Both the position numbers and the translations under genes were made by a program. A model generated the notes under the pieces. It was not told the origin of the DNA. It worked only from the letters and a program-made list of their open reading frames with translations, and ran no database searches. Below, piece after piece: positions 8,970 to 16,739 of a stretch of DNA of 58,683 nt (within the stretch, counting starts at the first letter, position 1; each line of letters starts with the position of its first letter). The DNA comes from Candidatus Palauibacter rhopaloidicola (lineage in GTDB: Bacteria > Gemmatimonadota > Gemmatimonadetes > Palauibacterales > Palauibacteraceae). Location of the stretch: the NCBI GenBank assembly GCA_026914155.1, contig JAPPGH010000023.1, positions 1 through 58,683 of the forward strand, given 5' to 3'.

Positions 8970-8988
8970 CACGATAAGAACACGATAA
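8970..8988 (-). promoter_or_regulatory. 11-bp-period direct repeat upstream of sensor kinase 2
   Basis: CACGATAA occurs at 8970-8977 and again at 8981-8988. On the coding strand this is TTATCGTG-N3-TTATCGTG, matching the ATATCGTG half-site at 2969. Inferred operator of the encoded winged-helix output domain. The remainder of 8989-9445 shows no gene I can support. Confidence 0.45.
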
Positions 8989-9445
8989 CTCCCGTAGTGA
9001 ACATGGTCAAGTCATATAAATTCGCATGTGAGAATCCATCGGAACGCTTGTGGACACGACTTCCTTCACAATTGGGCGTCCGTCATTGCCTAACGGACAC
9101 CTGTCAGATACAATGAACGGACTCAGCAGGACGACCGGAATTCGCATGCGACCGTTGTGACGGAGCAGACCGCCGATGTTGAAGACCCGAGCAGGCATCC
9201 CCGCCGACAGGCCAGTGCGGAGTTCGGGTAAGCCGCTGAATGTGGGCATCAGCGTGACCGAGTCGGGGGAGCAGCGCTCGGCAGGCCGCCGCCCCCGACT
9301 CCCGCTATGCCGGAGCCGCCGACCTGACAAGGGCCAGCTAATCCTCAACGTACCAGGATTGCACAATGGCTAGCGACAGCGTGCGACCTCCAACGATCAA
9401 GGTGCGACGACGGAAAGATGGAACGCGCCTCTTAGGACAGGTGCC

Positions 9446-10635
9446 GTGAACCCACCGGATGTGTTCGAGCGCGTGGTGGTGTCGCTGCAGGAGGCGGCGC
9501 TTGGCAAGGCGCGCTGGTCGGAGGCGGCGTTGCTGATCAACGAGATCAGCGGGACGAGGCGCAGCGCCTTGGCGTTCGCCGATGGCCGCGCCCAGGCTGA
9601 TGCGTACTTCTACTTCATGCAGCTGTGCCACGATGGCGAACGCCGCGAGGACCTCGAGAGCGAATACTTCAGGGAGTATTGGGAACGGGACGAGAGCATT
9701 CCCCGCGTCGGCCGTCTGCCGGACGGAGCGCTGGTGCCCACCGCCGAACTGTACACGGACCGGGAGAAGAAGACATCTTCGGCATACACCGAGGCGAGGC
9801 GCAGGACGGGGATGCAGAACGGCCTCAACGTGCGGTTGGACGGGCCGGGCGGATCGAACATCGTACTGTGTCTCGCGGACTCCCTGGAACCGGGAGGCTG
9901 GACTTCGGCTCAGCTCGCCGCGGTCCGGCGCCTGCTGCCGCACGTGCGCCAGTTCGTGCGAGTTCGCCAGACGCTGACCGATGCGGGAGCGTTGGGACGC
10001 TCTTCGGGTTGCTCGACGAGAGCCGCTGCAGCGTCATCCAACTCGACCGGAACGCGCGGATCGTTGCGGCGAACGACCGGGCCTGCCGTCTGCTGCGACA
10101 GGCCGAAGGGCTGTCGGACCGGGACGGGTTCCTGAGGGCCACGAAGCCTCGCGACAACGGTGAGTTGCAACAATTGCTGGCTCAGGCGCTGCCGCGGCTC
10201 GGCGGCCCCGGATCGTCCGGGTCAATGACGATCCAGCGTTCGTCATCCCGCACAAACCTGGTGATGCACGTCACCCCCGTGCCCGTCCACCGGCGGGACT
10301 TGCGCGCGAGGCAGGTCGCCACGCTGGTCCTGGTCGTCGACCCGGAGAGCAGCCCTAGGATCGATGCCCGCCTCGTGCAGGAGGCGCTCGGCCTGACGCC
10401 GGTCGAGAGCCTGGTGGCGGTCATGGTGGCAGCCGGGGAAGACGCGCGTGCCATCGCCGCGCACACGGGACGCAAAGAACGCACGGTGCGCTGGCACACA
10501 GAGAACATCTTCCGCAAACAGGGCATCTCGCGTCAGGCGGACCTTGTGCAGCGCGTGTTATCGCTGGAAGGCTTTCCCGACTTCCGCCCCTTACGCCGGG
10601 CGCGGGCAGGTGCCGCGGCGTCACCACCCTGTTGA
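9446..10635 (+). CDS. LuxR-family HTH transcriptional regulator, split by a one-base frameshift
   Basis: About 395 aa if repaired. Residues 1-180 are a sensor-like region without a family I can name. The following ~200 aa contain a PAS-like segment (VIQLDRNARIVAANDRA) and a C-terminal GerE/LuxR HTH (LGLTPVESLVAVMVAAGE, then RKERTVRWHTENIFRKQG). The first part is read in one frame to about 9994 (TDAGALG); the second resumes one base back at GTLFGLLDES. One missing G in the run at 9994-9996 restores a continuous protein. GTG at 9446 starts the gene. The frameshift may be an assembly error or a real recent mutation. The first ankyrin gene follows and may be its target or operon partner. Confidence 0.75.
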
Positions 10636-10663
10636 TTGCTGGCTGGAAGAAGGAGACTTCGGC

Positions 10664-11260
10664 GTGCAGATCCTCGACTTGATGAGCGCCACCGGCACTC
10701 CGCCCGCGGACCTCCGTTGCGGGGAAGGGGTGAGGTTCATCCCGATCCTGATCCTTGTCCTGGCCTGCGCCAGCGAAACCACCGAGCCGGAGTCCGCGCC
10801 CACGCTCTGTGATTCCTGGAACACGGAGGGGTTCTTCAAGCGGGCGAGCCCCGATGATATCGCCAACTGCTTGCGCGCCGGGAAAGATGTCAACGCGCGG
10901 AACGGCGATCAGCAGTCCCCGATCTGCACAGCCGCGCAGTACACCAGCGACCCTGAGGTCATCAACGTGCTCGTCCGGCATGGTGCACAGCCGGATGACT
11001 GGTGTGCAATGACGGGTTGGTTCCAGGTCGGCTTCTGCCCGAACGCGACCGTGCTTCACCTTGCGGCTGGTTACAACCAGAACCCCCTTGTGATACACGC
11101 GCTGATCGACGCCGGCGCTCAGGTCAACGCGGTAGCGGGACAAGGCTGGACGCCGCTGAACATCGCCTACCTGTGGCACAACACCGACGAAGTGATAGAT
11201 CTGCTGATACGACATGGGGCGAGAGAGGCGCAAGTACTAGATCCTGACATGTGTGGCTGA
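10664..11260 (+). CDS. Ankyrin-repeat lipoprotein, paralogue 1
   Basis: Predicted lipoprotein of ~198 aa. A hydrophobic stretch RFIPILILVLAC gives a lipobox, followed by ankyrin-type repeats with TSDPEVINVLVRHGAQ and NQNPLVIHALIDAGAQVN, which mediate protein-protein contacts. Cys residues in CDSW, ANCL, SPIC and DDWC are shared with the next gene, suggesting disulfides in an exported protein. Start: GTG at 10664 has AAGGAG 8 nt upstream; GTG at 10730, right before RFIPIL, is the alternative that gives a shorter signal peptide. It lies 28 nt after the LuxR regulator, same strand. Function unknown. Confidence 0.75.
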   Translation: MQILDLMSATGTPPADLRCGEGVRFIPILILVLACASETTEPESAPTLCDSWNTEGFFKRASPDDIANCLRAGKDVNARNGDQQSPICTAAQYTSDPEVINVLVRHGAQPDDWCAMTGWFQVGFCPNATVLHLAAGYNQNPLVIHALIDAGAQVNAVAGQGWTPLNIAYLWHNTDEVIDLLIRHGAREAQVLDPDMCG

Positions 11261-11367
11261 TGGAGCCAAGCGGGCGGTCAGGCCCGCGGGGGCCCGTCGA
11301 GCGCGCGATCGTGATCATCCTCTGTCATCGGGACCGCCCAGCCGCCGACCGGATGCCGGAGAAGGAA

Positions 11368-11452
11368 AATGTCTGACATTGACGTACTAGACGCACGTTA
11401 TTGACGTATTGCGAATTGAACCTTCGGCCCTTCTACTTGCTGGTCTGGCGAG
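11368..11452 (+). repeat. 85-bp upstream repeat, copy 1, with three tandem 11-mers
   Basis: Copy 1 of a sequence found again at 12422-12510. Both begin AATGTCTGA and share GTTATTGACGTATTGCGA, and both end near CTTGCT/TTTGCT...GCGAG. Inside, ATTGACGTACT (11378-11388), AGACGCACGTT (11389-11399) and ATTGACGTATT (11400-11410) form three 11-bp units. Its position upstream of ankyrin lipoprotein 2 suggests a promoter/operator. Apart from it, 11261-11574 has no gene. Confidence 0.6.
11378..11410 (+). promoter_or_regulatory. Triple 11-mer array (putative OmpR-type operator)
   Basis: Three head-to-tail 11-bp units with consensus close to A-T-T-G-A-C-G-T-A-T-T; the outer two are nearly identical and the middle one diverged. 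The 11-bp period fits cooperative binding of winged-helix dimers along one DNA face. Regulator unknown; inference from spacing only. Confidence 0.4.
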
Positions 11453-11574
11453 TTTCGTCAGTTGTCGAGACAAGACGAGGCTAGGGCTCAAGACCATGTC
11501 CGTGCAGATCGAGCGAGTGGTTCCATGAACTGGACCGAGAAGCACAGCCGGACACCTACAGGAGTATAGGACAA

Positions 11575-12162
11575 GTGAGCGAACAGAAAGAAAGGAGTTC
11601 GGCAGGGCTCGCCGTTCCAGAAATGAGGTTCCTCATCCCCCTCGTCGTCATCGTCCTCGCAGCCTGTGGCGTTGGCACCGAACCGGAAGAGGTAGCACCT
11701 GACGATCCCTGCGCCACATGGAACACAAAGAGCTTTTTCGAGGACGCGACGCCCGGCCTGATCGATCGCTGCATCCTGTCCGGCAGTTCTCTCGACGAAC
11801 GCAACGAGGGACGTGATTCCCCGATCTGCATGGCCGCGCGGTTCACCAGTGATCCCGAGGTCATCCGGACGCTGATTCGGCACGGTGCCGAGGCAACCGA
11901 CTGGTGCGCGTTCAACCAATGGGAACTGAACGACTGCTATGGGGACGCGAGCGTGCTGCACGTTGCGGCGCGAGACAACCCCAACCCGGCGGTGCTTCAG
12001 GCGCTGATTGACGCGGGCGCGCAAGTCAACATGCTGGCAGGCCCGAACTGGACCCCGTTGAGCGTCGTGTGGCTGTTCAACAACACCGATGAAGTGGCGG
12101 ACCTGCTGATGCGGAACGGCGCGACAGGCTCAATCGAGATTGTAGAGAACCCGCTGTGTTGA
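11575..12162 (+). CDS. Ankyrin-repeat lipoprotein, paralogue 2
   Basis: Up to 195 aa. The segment MRFLIPLVVIVLAACG is a textbook lipoprotein signal with lipobox VLAAC. The mature part is closely similar to the protein at 10664: CATWNTKSFFEDAT, SPICMAARFTSDPEVIRTL, RHGAEATDWC, then NPAVLQALIDAGAQVN and NNTDEVADLLMRNGA. Start: GTG at 11575 with AGGAG upstream, or the ATG at 11623 directly at the signal peptide; the latter gives the more usual lipoprotein length. The 11-mer array at 11378 lies about 165-245 bp upstream. Likely anchored in a membrane on the periplasmic or outer face; partner unknown. Confidence 0.8.
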   Translation: MSEQKERSSAGLAVPEMRFLIPLVVIVLAACGVGTEPEEVAPDDPCATWNTKSFFEDATPGLIDRCILSGSSLDERNEGRDSPICMAARFTSDPEVIRTLIRHGAEATDWCAFNQWELNDCYGDASVLHVAARDNPNPAVLQALIDAGAQVNMLAGPNWTPLSVVWLFNNTDEVADLLMRNGATGSIEIVENPLC

Positions 12163-12421
12163 ATTCACGCCTCGGGGTCGCGCCCCCAACGGTGGAACCC
12201 CATCCCTTCGCGCTCGGACCACACGAGAGGGCGCATGAAGAAGCTCCAACGCTGGCGCTGGCGGCGTCACCAGCTTTCCCATGACCCGGAATCTGTTGCT
12301 CCAGCAGGGCGTGGCCACCGACATGCTGCATGCCATCTTCGGAGACGCGGTCGGCGAGGTCGTCGATGCGCCCGTGGTGCGTGGAAAGCCTACACCTTCC
12401 AGCCCCAGACGGCGGCTTGGC
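12163..12421 (+). other. Gene-poor stretch with a short decayed coding remnant
   Basis: The plus-strand frame around 12282-12427 reads MTRNLLLQQGVATDMLHAI..., ends in a stop at the edge of repeat copy 2, and lacks a ribosome binding site. It resembles the C-terminal fragment of a lost protein; not identified. Confidence 0.3.
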
Positions 12422-12510
12422 AATGTCTGATATTGGCGTATTGCACGCGCGTTATTGACGTATTGCGATTCCGATTTTCAACCCTTCTCTTTGCTAGTAG
12501 TGCTAGCGAG
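12422..12510 (+). repeat. 85-bp upstream repeat, copy 2, with three tandem 11-mers
   Basis: Second copy of the element at 11368-11452. The 11-mers are ATTGGCGTATT (12432-12442), GCACGCGCGTT (12443-12453) and ATTGACGTATT (12454-12464). It lies 40 bp upstream of the secreted-protein gene at 12550. The two copies may come from duplication of a promoter-plus-gene unit, or be two members of one regulon. Confidence 0.6.
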
Positions 12511-12549
12511 TGCCCCGTCAATTGGCTGGGCAGGAGGGCGAGTTCCATC

Positions 12550-13226
12550 ATGCAAGACTTCGGCACTTCCATCACACGCAGCCTCGCCGCCACCAGAGGC
12601 GCAGCTGAGAGGACCGCGCGCACCGTCCGTCAGCTGATCGGACCGCGCGGTCGGCCGTTCGCCTTGCCGACGTTGGCGATGGCGCTGGTTGCCACACCCG
12701 CTGCCGCCCAGTCCGGCTCCGAAGCGGTCGTCTGCGTCGGGAGCGAAAGGCGAACTTCCGCGACCAACCCGATCCGCAGGTCTACACGGAAGACATGGAG
12801 ATCGTATACCGGATCGGAGCGGACAGCGGCCAGCGCGACCAGGTCGAGCGCGATGTCAGTTCGGACCTCGGCTCCTATCCCGAGGTATGGTGCGCGTGGT
12901 CCGATCCCGGGGACGATCACGCCGTGATTATCAGCTACACGGGCGTAATCCGCCAGGATCTGACCGTGGAACCGCGGGGCCTGAGGTCCCAGGCCTGCAG
13001 CGTGGGCTTCGGCACAGATTTCGACGCGGCCGAAACGCAGGCGACGACGATCAACCACCGCTTCAGCAGTCAGGACGACGGCAGCGGATACGAAGTGCTG
13101 TTGAGGGAGACGACCGAGAAGAGGCCACGCGCGGACGCGGACCTATGTCGCCTTGGGCCTCCAGTCGACCCGAACCACCAAACTGGGACCCTGAGGAGGT
13201 CACCGTCATGCAAACTCGCTGTTTGA
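12550..13226 (+). CDS. Secreted protein of unknown function, split by a one-base frameshift
   Basis: N-terminal part (from ATG 12550) ends its hydrophobic signal with ALPTLAMALVATPAAAQ, typical of this genome's exported proteins. It continues as AVVCVGSE and then must shift one base back, at about 12746-12748, to join KANFRDQPDPQVYTEDMEIVY and the rest of an acidic, strand-rich domain. One missing A in that A-run would restore a ~225-aa protein. Family not recognised. The stop overlaps the next gene's start by 19 bp, and the last ~25 residues look atypical, so the true end may also be disturbed. The 11-mer array at 12432 lies just upstream. Confidence 0.55.
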
Positions 13227-14707
13227 ATCATGCAAGCCCGTCATTCTTGGCTCATGCGGTTTCTATTATCCTCTTAGCCATTGTTATCGCTTCTTGTGGG
13301 ACTGCCGAAAGAACCACATCAGGCGTTGCCGAAGGTCCTGCGATCGTAGACTCAGATCTGCAAGCGCTCAGTCAGGCTCTTTCCAGAAGTCTTAGATCAG
13401 ATCAAATCAGAGCTGCCCTGCATCAAGCTTTCCAAGAAAGTCGCTTACCTGAACGTCAGATCAGCTTCACCGATCACCTAAACATGAACGGTACGTTACG
13501 CGACAGTATTCACCAACACGTCACAGACTCCGTATTGCGGGCGTTGGGCCGGATTGAATTGCGGATTCCGGGAGCACTTCATCGATTGAGTTGGTTGGGT
13601 GGTGAGCAAGCCATCATCGTGGCTTTCGACACCGCGGCCGTACCGTTGTCTTTTGTAGGCTTCCGTATTGATGGAGACACTGTCCAATTAGACCCGTTTC
13701 GGTGGGTCGCGGATCCGGTAGTCGTTCTAATGCCCGAGGGTGTGCTTGATAATGTAGTCGGCCTAGGTCGAGCTCCGGACCCCATCGGCCTTCGGCAAAC
13801 ACCCAACGTCGGCATCGGGGGCGCTGTTAGCAGCGAGGAAGAAGAATTACAACTATTGAAGAAGAGAGGATCTGGAAGCGATCAACTTGATATAGTTCAC
13901 CAAGTTGATTCCAGACGATTGGGAACGGTAGAAGGTATTTCGCTGAAAGACGGCCTTCATTGGTCATTCCGCCAATGTGAAGTTGAGCGCGGCCGGCCTG
14001 GTTTTGATGCTGATGCTGATGGATTGTGGGATGAATGTGAATACAACATTGCGGCTAGGTTTGCTCCTGTACTGGTCTTTGATTCAACAGAGAGTAGCAA
14101 TTCTAGAGAACAGTATTGGGCTGCCCAGATCCACAATCCAAGAGGAGCGACGATCTCGATCTTCTATGCGCTCGGATACCACGAAGATACTGGGGAAATT
14201 GGAGCCCATAAGGGAGATTCGGAGTTTATCAGAATGATAGTGAAATACACGAAGGAATCAGAATCTTGGCGAACCGAAGAGATTACCATGTCGGCCCACC
14301 ATGGTTCGTGGGTACCTGCGGGCGACAGGACGAGGACCGTATCGTGGTTACAATGGGCGGATAACCCAAGGGGACGACCCAAAGTGTGGGTTTCCAAGGG
14401 CAAGCATGCGAACTATGCCTCTCAGCGGGAGTGCAATGGCGGATTTTGGAACATCGTTCTCGGCGGAAAGGTAGATCGTTGCGGGAATACCGAAGCTCCT
14501 GAGGTGGTCGTGGTGCGCCGCGAGACCAATCTTGGAGGAGACGGCCTAGTATTGGTCAACTGCACGTGGAGCGAAACGAATGCAGAAGAGTTGCAGGGGA
14601 TGGAATGTTTATGGGACAGATATGGCCAGTTCCGTGGCTGGCATGCGGTAGAGAAGGGAGTAACACCATACGGACGATTGTTGCGGAAGTTTGGGTTCCA
14701 GCCGTGA
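13208..14707 (+). CDS. Lipoprotein with VPS62-like domain, lower GC
   Basis: 499 aa. Lipobox in LLAIVIASC gives a predicted lipoprotein. The middle (~90-240) is a helical/strand region I cannot place. The C-terminal part (FAPVLVFD, GAHKGDSEFIRMIV, SAHHGSW, KVWVSKGKHANY) resembles the VPS62/DUF946-type motif in which a GDxE-like segment, an SxHxG motif and a GxHANY motif line up. Biochemical role unknown. Base composition drops visibly below the flanking genes through this and the next gene, pointing to horizontal acquisition. Start at ATG 13208; no strong SD. No frame damage. Confidence 0.6.
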   Translation: MQTRCLNHASPSFLAHAVSIILLAIVIASCGTAERTTSGVAEGPAIVDSDLQALSQALSRSLRSDQIRAALHQAFQESRLPERQISFTDHLNMNGTLRDSIHQHVTDSVLRALGRIELRIPGALHRLSWLGGEQAIIVAFDTAAVPLSFVGFRIDGDTVQLDPFRWVADPVVVLMPEGVLDNVVGLGRAPDPIGLRQTPNVGIGGAVSSEEEELQLLKKRGSGSDQLDIVHQVDSRRLGTVEGISLKDGLHWSFRQCEVERGRPGFDADADGLWDECEYNIAARFAPVLVFDSTESSNSREQYWAAQIHNPRGATISIFYALGYHEDTGEIGAHKGDSEFIRMIVKYTKESESWRTEEITMSAHHGSWVPAGDRTRTVSWLQWADNPRGRPKVWVSKGKHANYASQRECNGGFWNIVLGGKVDRCGNTEAPEVVVVRRETNLGGDGLVLVNCTWSETNAEELQGMECLWDRYGQFRGWHAVEKGVTPYGRLLRKFGFQP

Positions 14708-14889
14708 GATTCTGTGCGCTCTTCAGTGGCGGCTAGGAGTTGTTGGGCAAATGAAGTCTATGGAGTGTGGGTGGAAATGGAGTGGCGATGGTATTCAAAG
14801 GGGACGGAGAACTCTGTGTGTCCCCGCCGGGGGAATAAAGGCGGTGGTGTTTCGTAGGTGATGGAATCCTTAGACAAAGAGGAAACGGA

Positions 14890-16251
14890 ATGGCGTTATC
14901 TACAGTCGTTGTAACATCAATTCTCTGGCTGGGCCTCGCTGCCAGAACGGCCGCAGCGCCTCCGGAGATCGGCGTGACGGGGTTAAGTAGCAACGGAACC
15001 GAGGTATCAATTACGGAAGTGGCGGGGCTTTCCGAGCGCCTTGTCGAAAGATCGGTGGCGAGTGGCAGAACGGGACGAAAACGAGAGGAATGGCGGCAGG
15101 AGGCGCCGAACTGCAAGTGGCGGTCAAGCGCGGAAAGGAATCCAGGATCAGTCGGAAATCCGCGCAGAATCGCGGCGTTGCGATGCGTGGTTCGCGCGAT
15201 CGTTGGCGAATTAAGCCGGATGCCAACCAATACGGTAGGGACTACCACGAGAATTGGTGTGAGTGGCGATGTGAAATGTGCCCTCGGCGAACTACGCATT
15301 GGCGCGTTTGTTAATGACGCTTCGGATTGTAGTCCGGCAACAAACGCAGACGGATCGATTCACGTTGATTCTGTATTGGTGCGGGTTTACCAGCGGTATC
15401 GGGAAGAAGAAAAACATCTCGAGGAGACAGAAGAAGATATCGAGAGACTGTTGAAGTACCTTATGAACCTACGCGGGCTAAATCGACCGTTCCGTGCGGC
15501 AGTTAGATCTGGACTGGTGTTATCGGATGTGTCGGCGGACGGTGATACGTCGTTTGGCACGGATGCGGGAAGTGAAGACATGAGTTGGGGTGCTCCAATA
15601 CCGACGGTTCTGTGGGAAACGAAGACCTACAAGCGCATGAGTTTGTCAGGAGGCCTAGGGCAGCGTGATGTGCTCGCTGTGTGGTCGCGCGGCGAGACTC
15701 ACGGCACCAAGGAGTTAATTGTACGGTCAGTTGAGGGGTTCTATTACGACCTGTTTGCGAACTTTCACGTGGTTTACCCGGAAAGGCAACTCATGGATGT
15801 CTTCATCGGAGTGGGCCAAGAGCGTGTGCCTAACGCCGCTCTCGCGGAATCATCGGCACTCAAATTGGCAGACAATCGCGTGGGGTCGTGGAGCTTCCGG
15901 GGAGAATTCGGCATCAGGTACCGTATCTATGACCTAGCGCGAGTTGAAAACGAATATGGAAGATATCTTCCGATGCCAATCATGGAGGTTGTCGTGGGTA
16001 TTCGCCGCCACGAACGTTTCAGCGCAAACGGTGACTTAGAGTTTCTTCAGAAACACTACAAGACGCCGCGTGATCGGCTGTTTTGGCGGTTTTCAATGGA
16101 TTTGAGGAACGCGTTGGTTCAAACGGACGATGAGGACAAGACTTGGACCTTTCTAATTGTAGCCGAGCAGGAAATGGCGTGGCCTCATAGCCCAATTCCC
16201 ACGTTTACGCGTTTTGTTATCGTGGGGGAAAAGAGTCTGTTCGCGTGGTAA
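14890..16251 (+). CDS. Secreted protein of unknown function, lower GC
   Basis: 453 aa with an N-terminal signal peptide ending near RTAAA. I do not recognise the family. Visible are a charged helical or coiled segment (EEEKHLEETEEDIERLLKYL) near residue 175 and a strand-rich C-terminal half (FRGEFGIRYRIYDLARVE, MEVVVGIRRHERF). Only a few Cys residues occur (CKW, CVV, CALG, DCS). GAGGAAACGG precedes the ATG at 14890. It shares the lower GC of the preceding lipoprotein and probably arrived with it. The 180-bp gap before it holds a GGGGAC...GTCCCC hairpin near 14800-14825 but no gene. Confidence 0.6.
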   Translation: MALSTVVVTSILWLGLAARTAAAPPEIGVTGLSSNGTEVSITEVAGLSERLVERSVASGRTGRKREEWRQEAPNCKWRSSAERNPGSVGNPRRIAALRCVVRAIVGELSRMPTNTVGTTTRIGVSGDVKCALGELRIGAFVNDASDCSPATNADGSIHVDSVLVRVYQRYREEEKHLEETEEDIERLLKYLMNLRGLNRPFRAAVRSGLVLSDVSADGDTSFGTDAGSEDMSWGAPIPTVLWETKTYKRMSLSGGLGQRDVLAVWSRGETHGTKELIVRSVEGFYYDLFANFHVVYPERQLMDVFIGVGQERVPNAALAESSALKLADNRVGSWSFRGEFGIRYRIYDLARVENEYGRYLPMPIMEVVVGIRRHERFSANGDLEFLQKHYKTPRDRLFWRFSMDLRNALVQTDDEDKTWTFLIVAEQEMAWPHSPIPTFTRFVIVGEKSLFAW

Positions 16252-16739
16252 GGTGGCACAATGGGCCGGACCCGGGATTCATCCGGAGCGTAAACCACAC
16301 CGGAATCACCTGCATTAGCGCGACCATCACCGAGGTCCAAGTTCGGGACTGCGGTTTCGATCTCTTCTTGTGGCCGGACGGGCCTTGAAGAGCTCCGGCG
16401 CGGACTTGGATCGCCGCGGAGCTTCAGCTTGTCAACGACCACGGTGGGCACAGTAGGTTGAATGCTGGAGCGCGTGGATGCCGATGGCTTTCGAGACGGC
16501 GGATCTCGTAGCAGTGCTGGCGGCTGTAGCCGACTAATCCGGCAAGCCTTCTTCCGGCACGCTTTTTTCGCTGCCGGATGGTGGTCATTCTAGTTCTGCT
16601 CCGGGTTGTTGAGTGGACTGGACACCTTCTCAATCAACCTCGGTGCGGCCGGTTTGGCCACCGTCGCCTTCGGGCGACAACGGTCAGGTGATTACCGTTC
16701 TACGACATGCCGTTCCACAACACAAAGGGCGCCGACCCC
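16252..16739. other. Gene-poor stretch with decayed fragments
   Basis: A plus-strand frame just after 16252 reads SVNHTGITCISATITEVQV... to a stop near 16388, looking like the tail of an exported protein. A minus-strand frame near 16590 reads MTTIRQRKKRAGRRLAGLVG and resembles the N-terminus of a transposase-like or HTH protein. Neither is intact. This fits the insertion edge of the lower-GC cassette. Confidence 0.35.

Noticed and set aside
16540..16590. Terminator-like hairpin around CCGGCA...TGCCGG
   Set aside because: The arms are short and far apart and there is no defined transcript to terminate; the region is coding debris.
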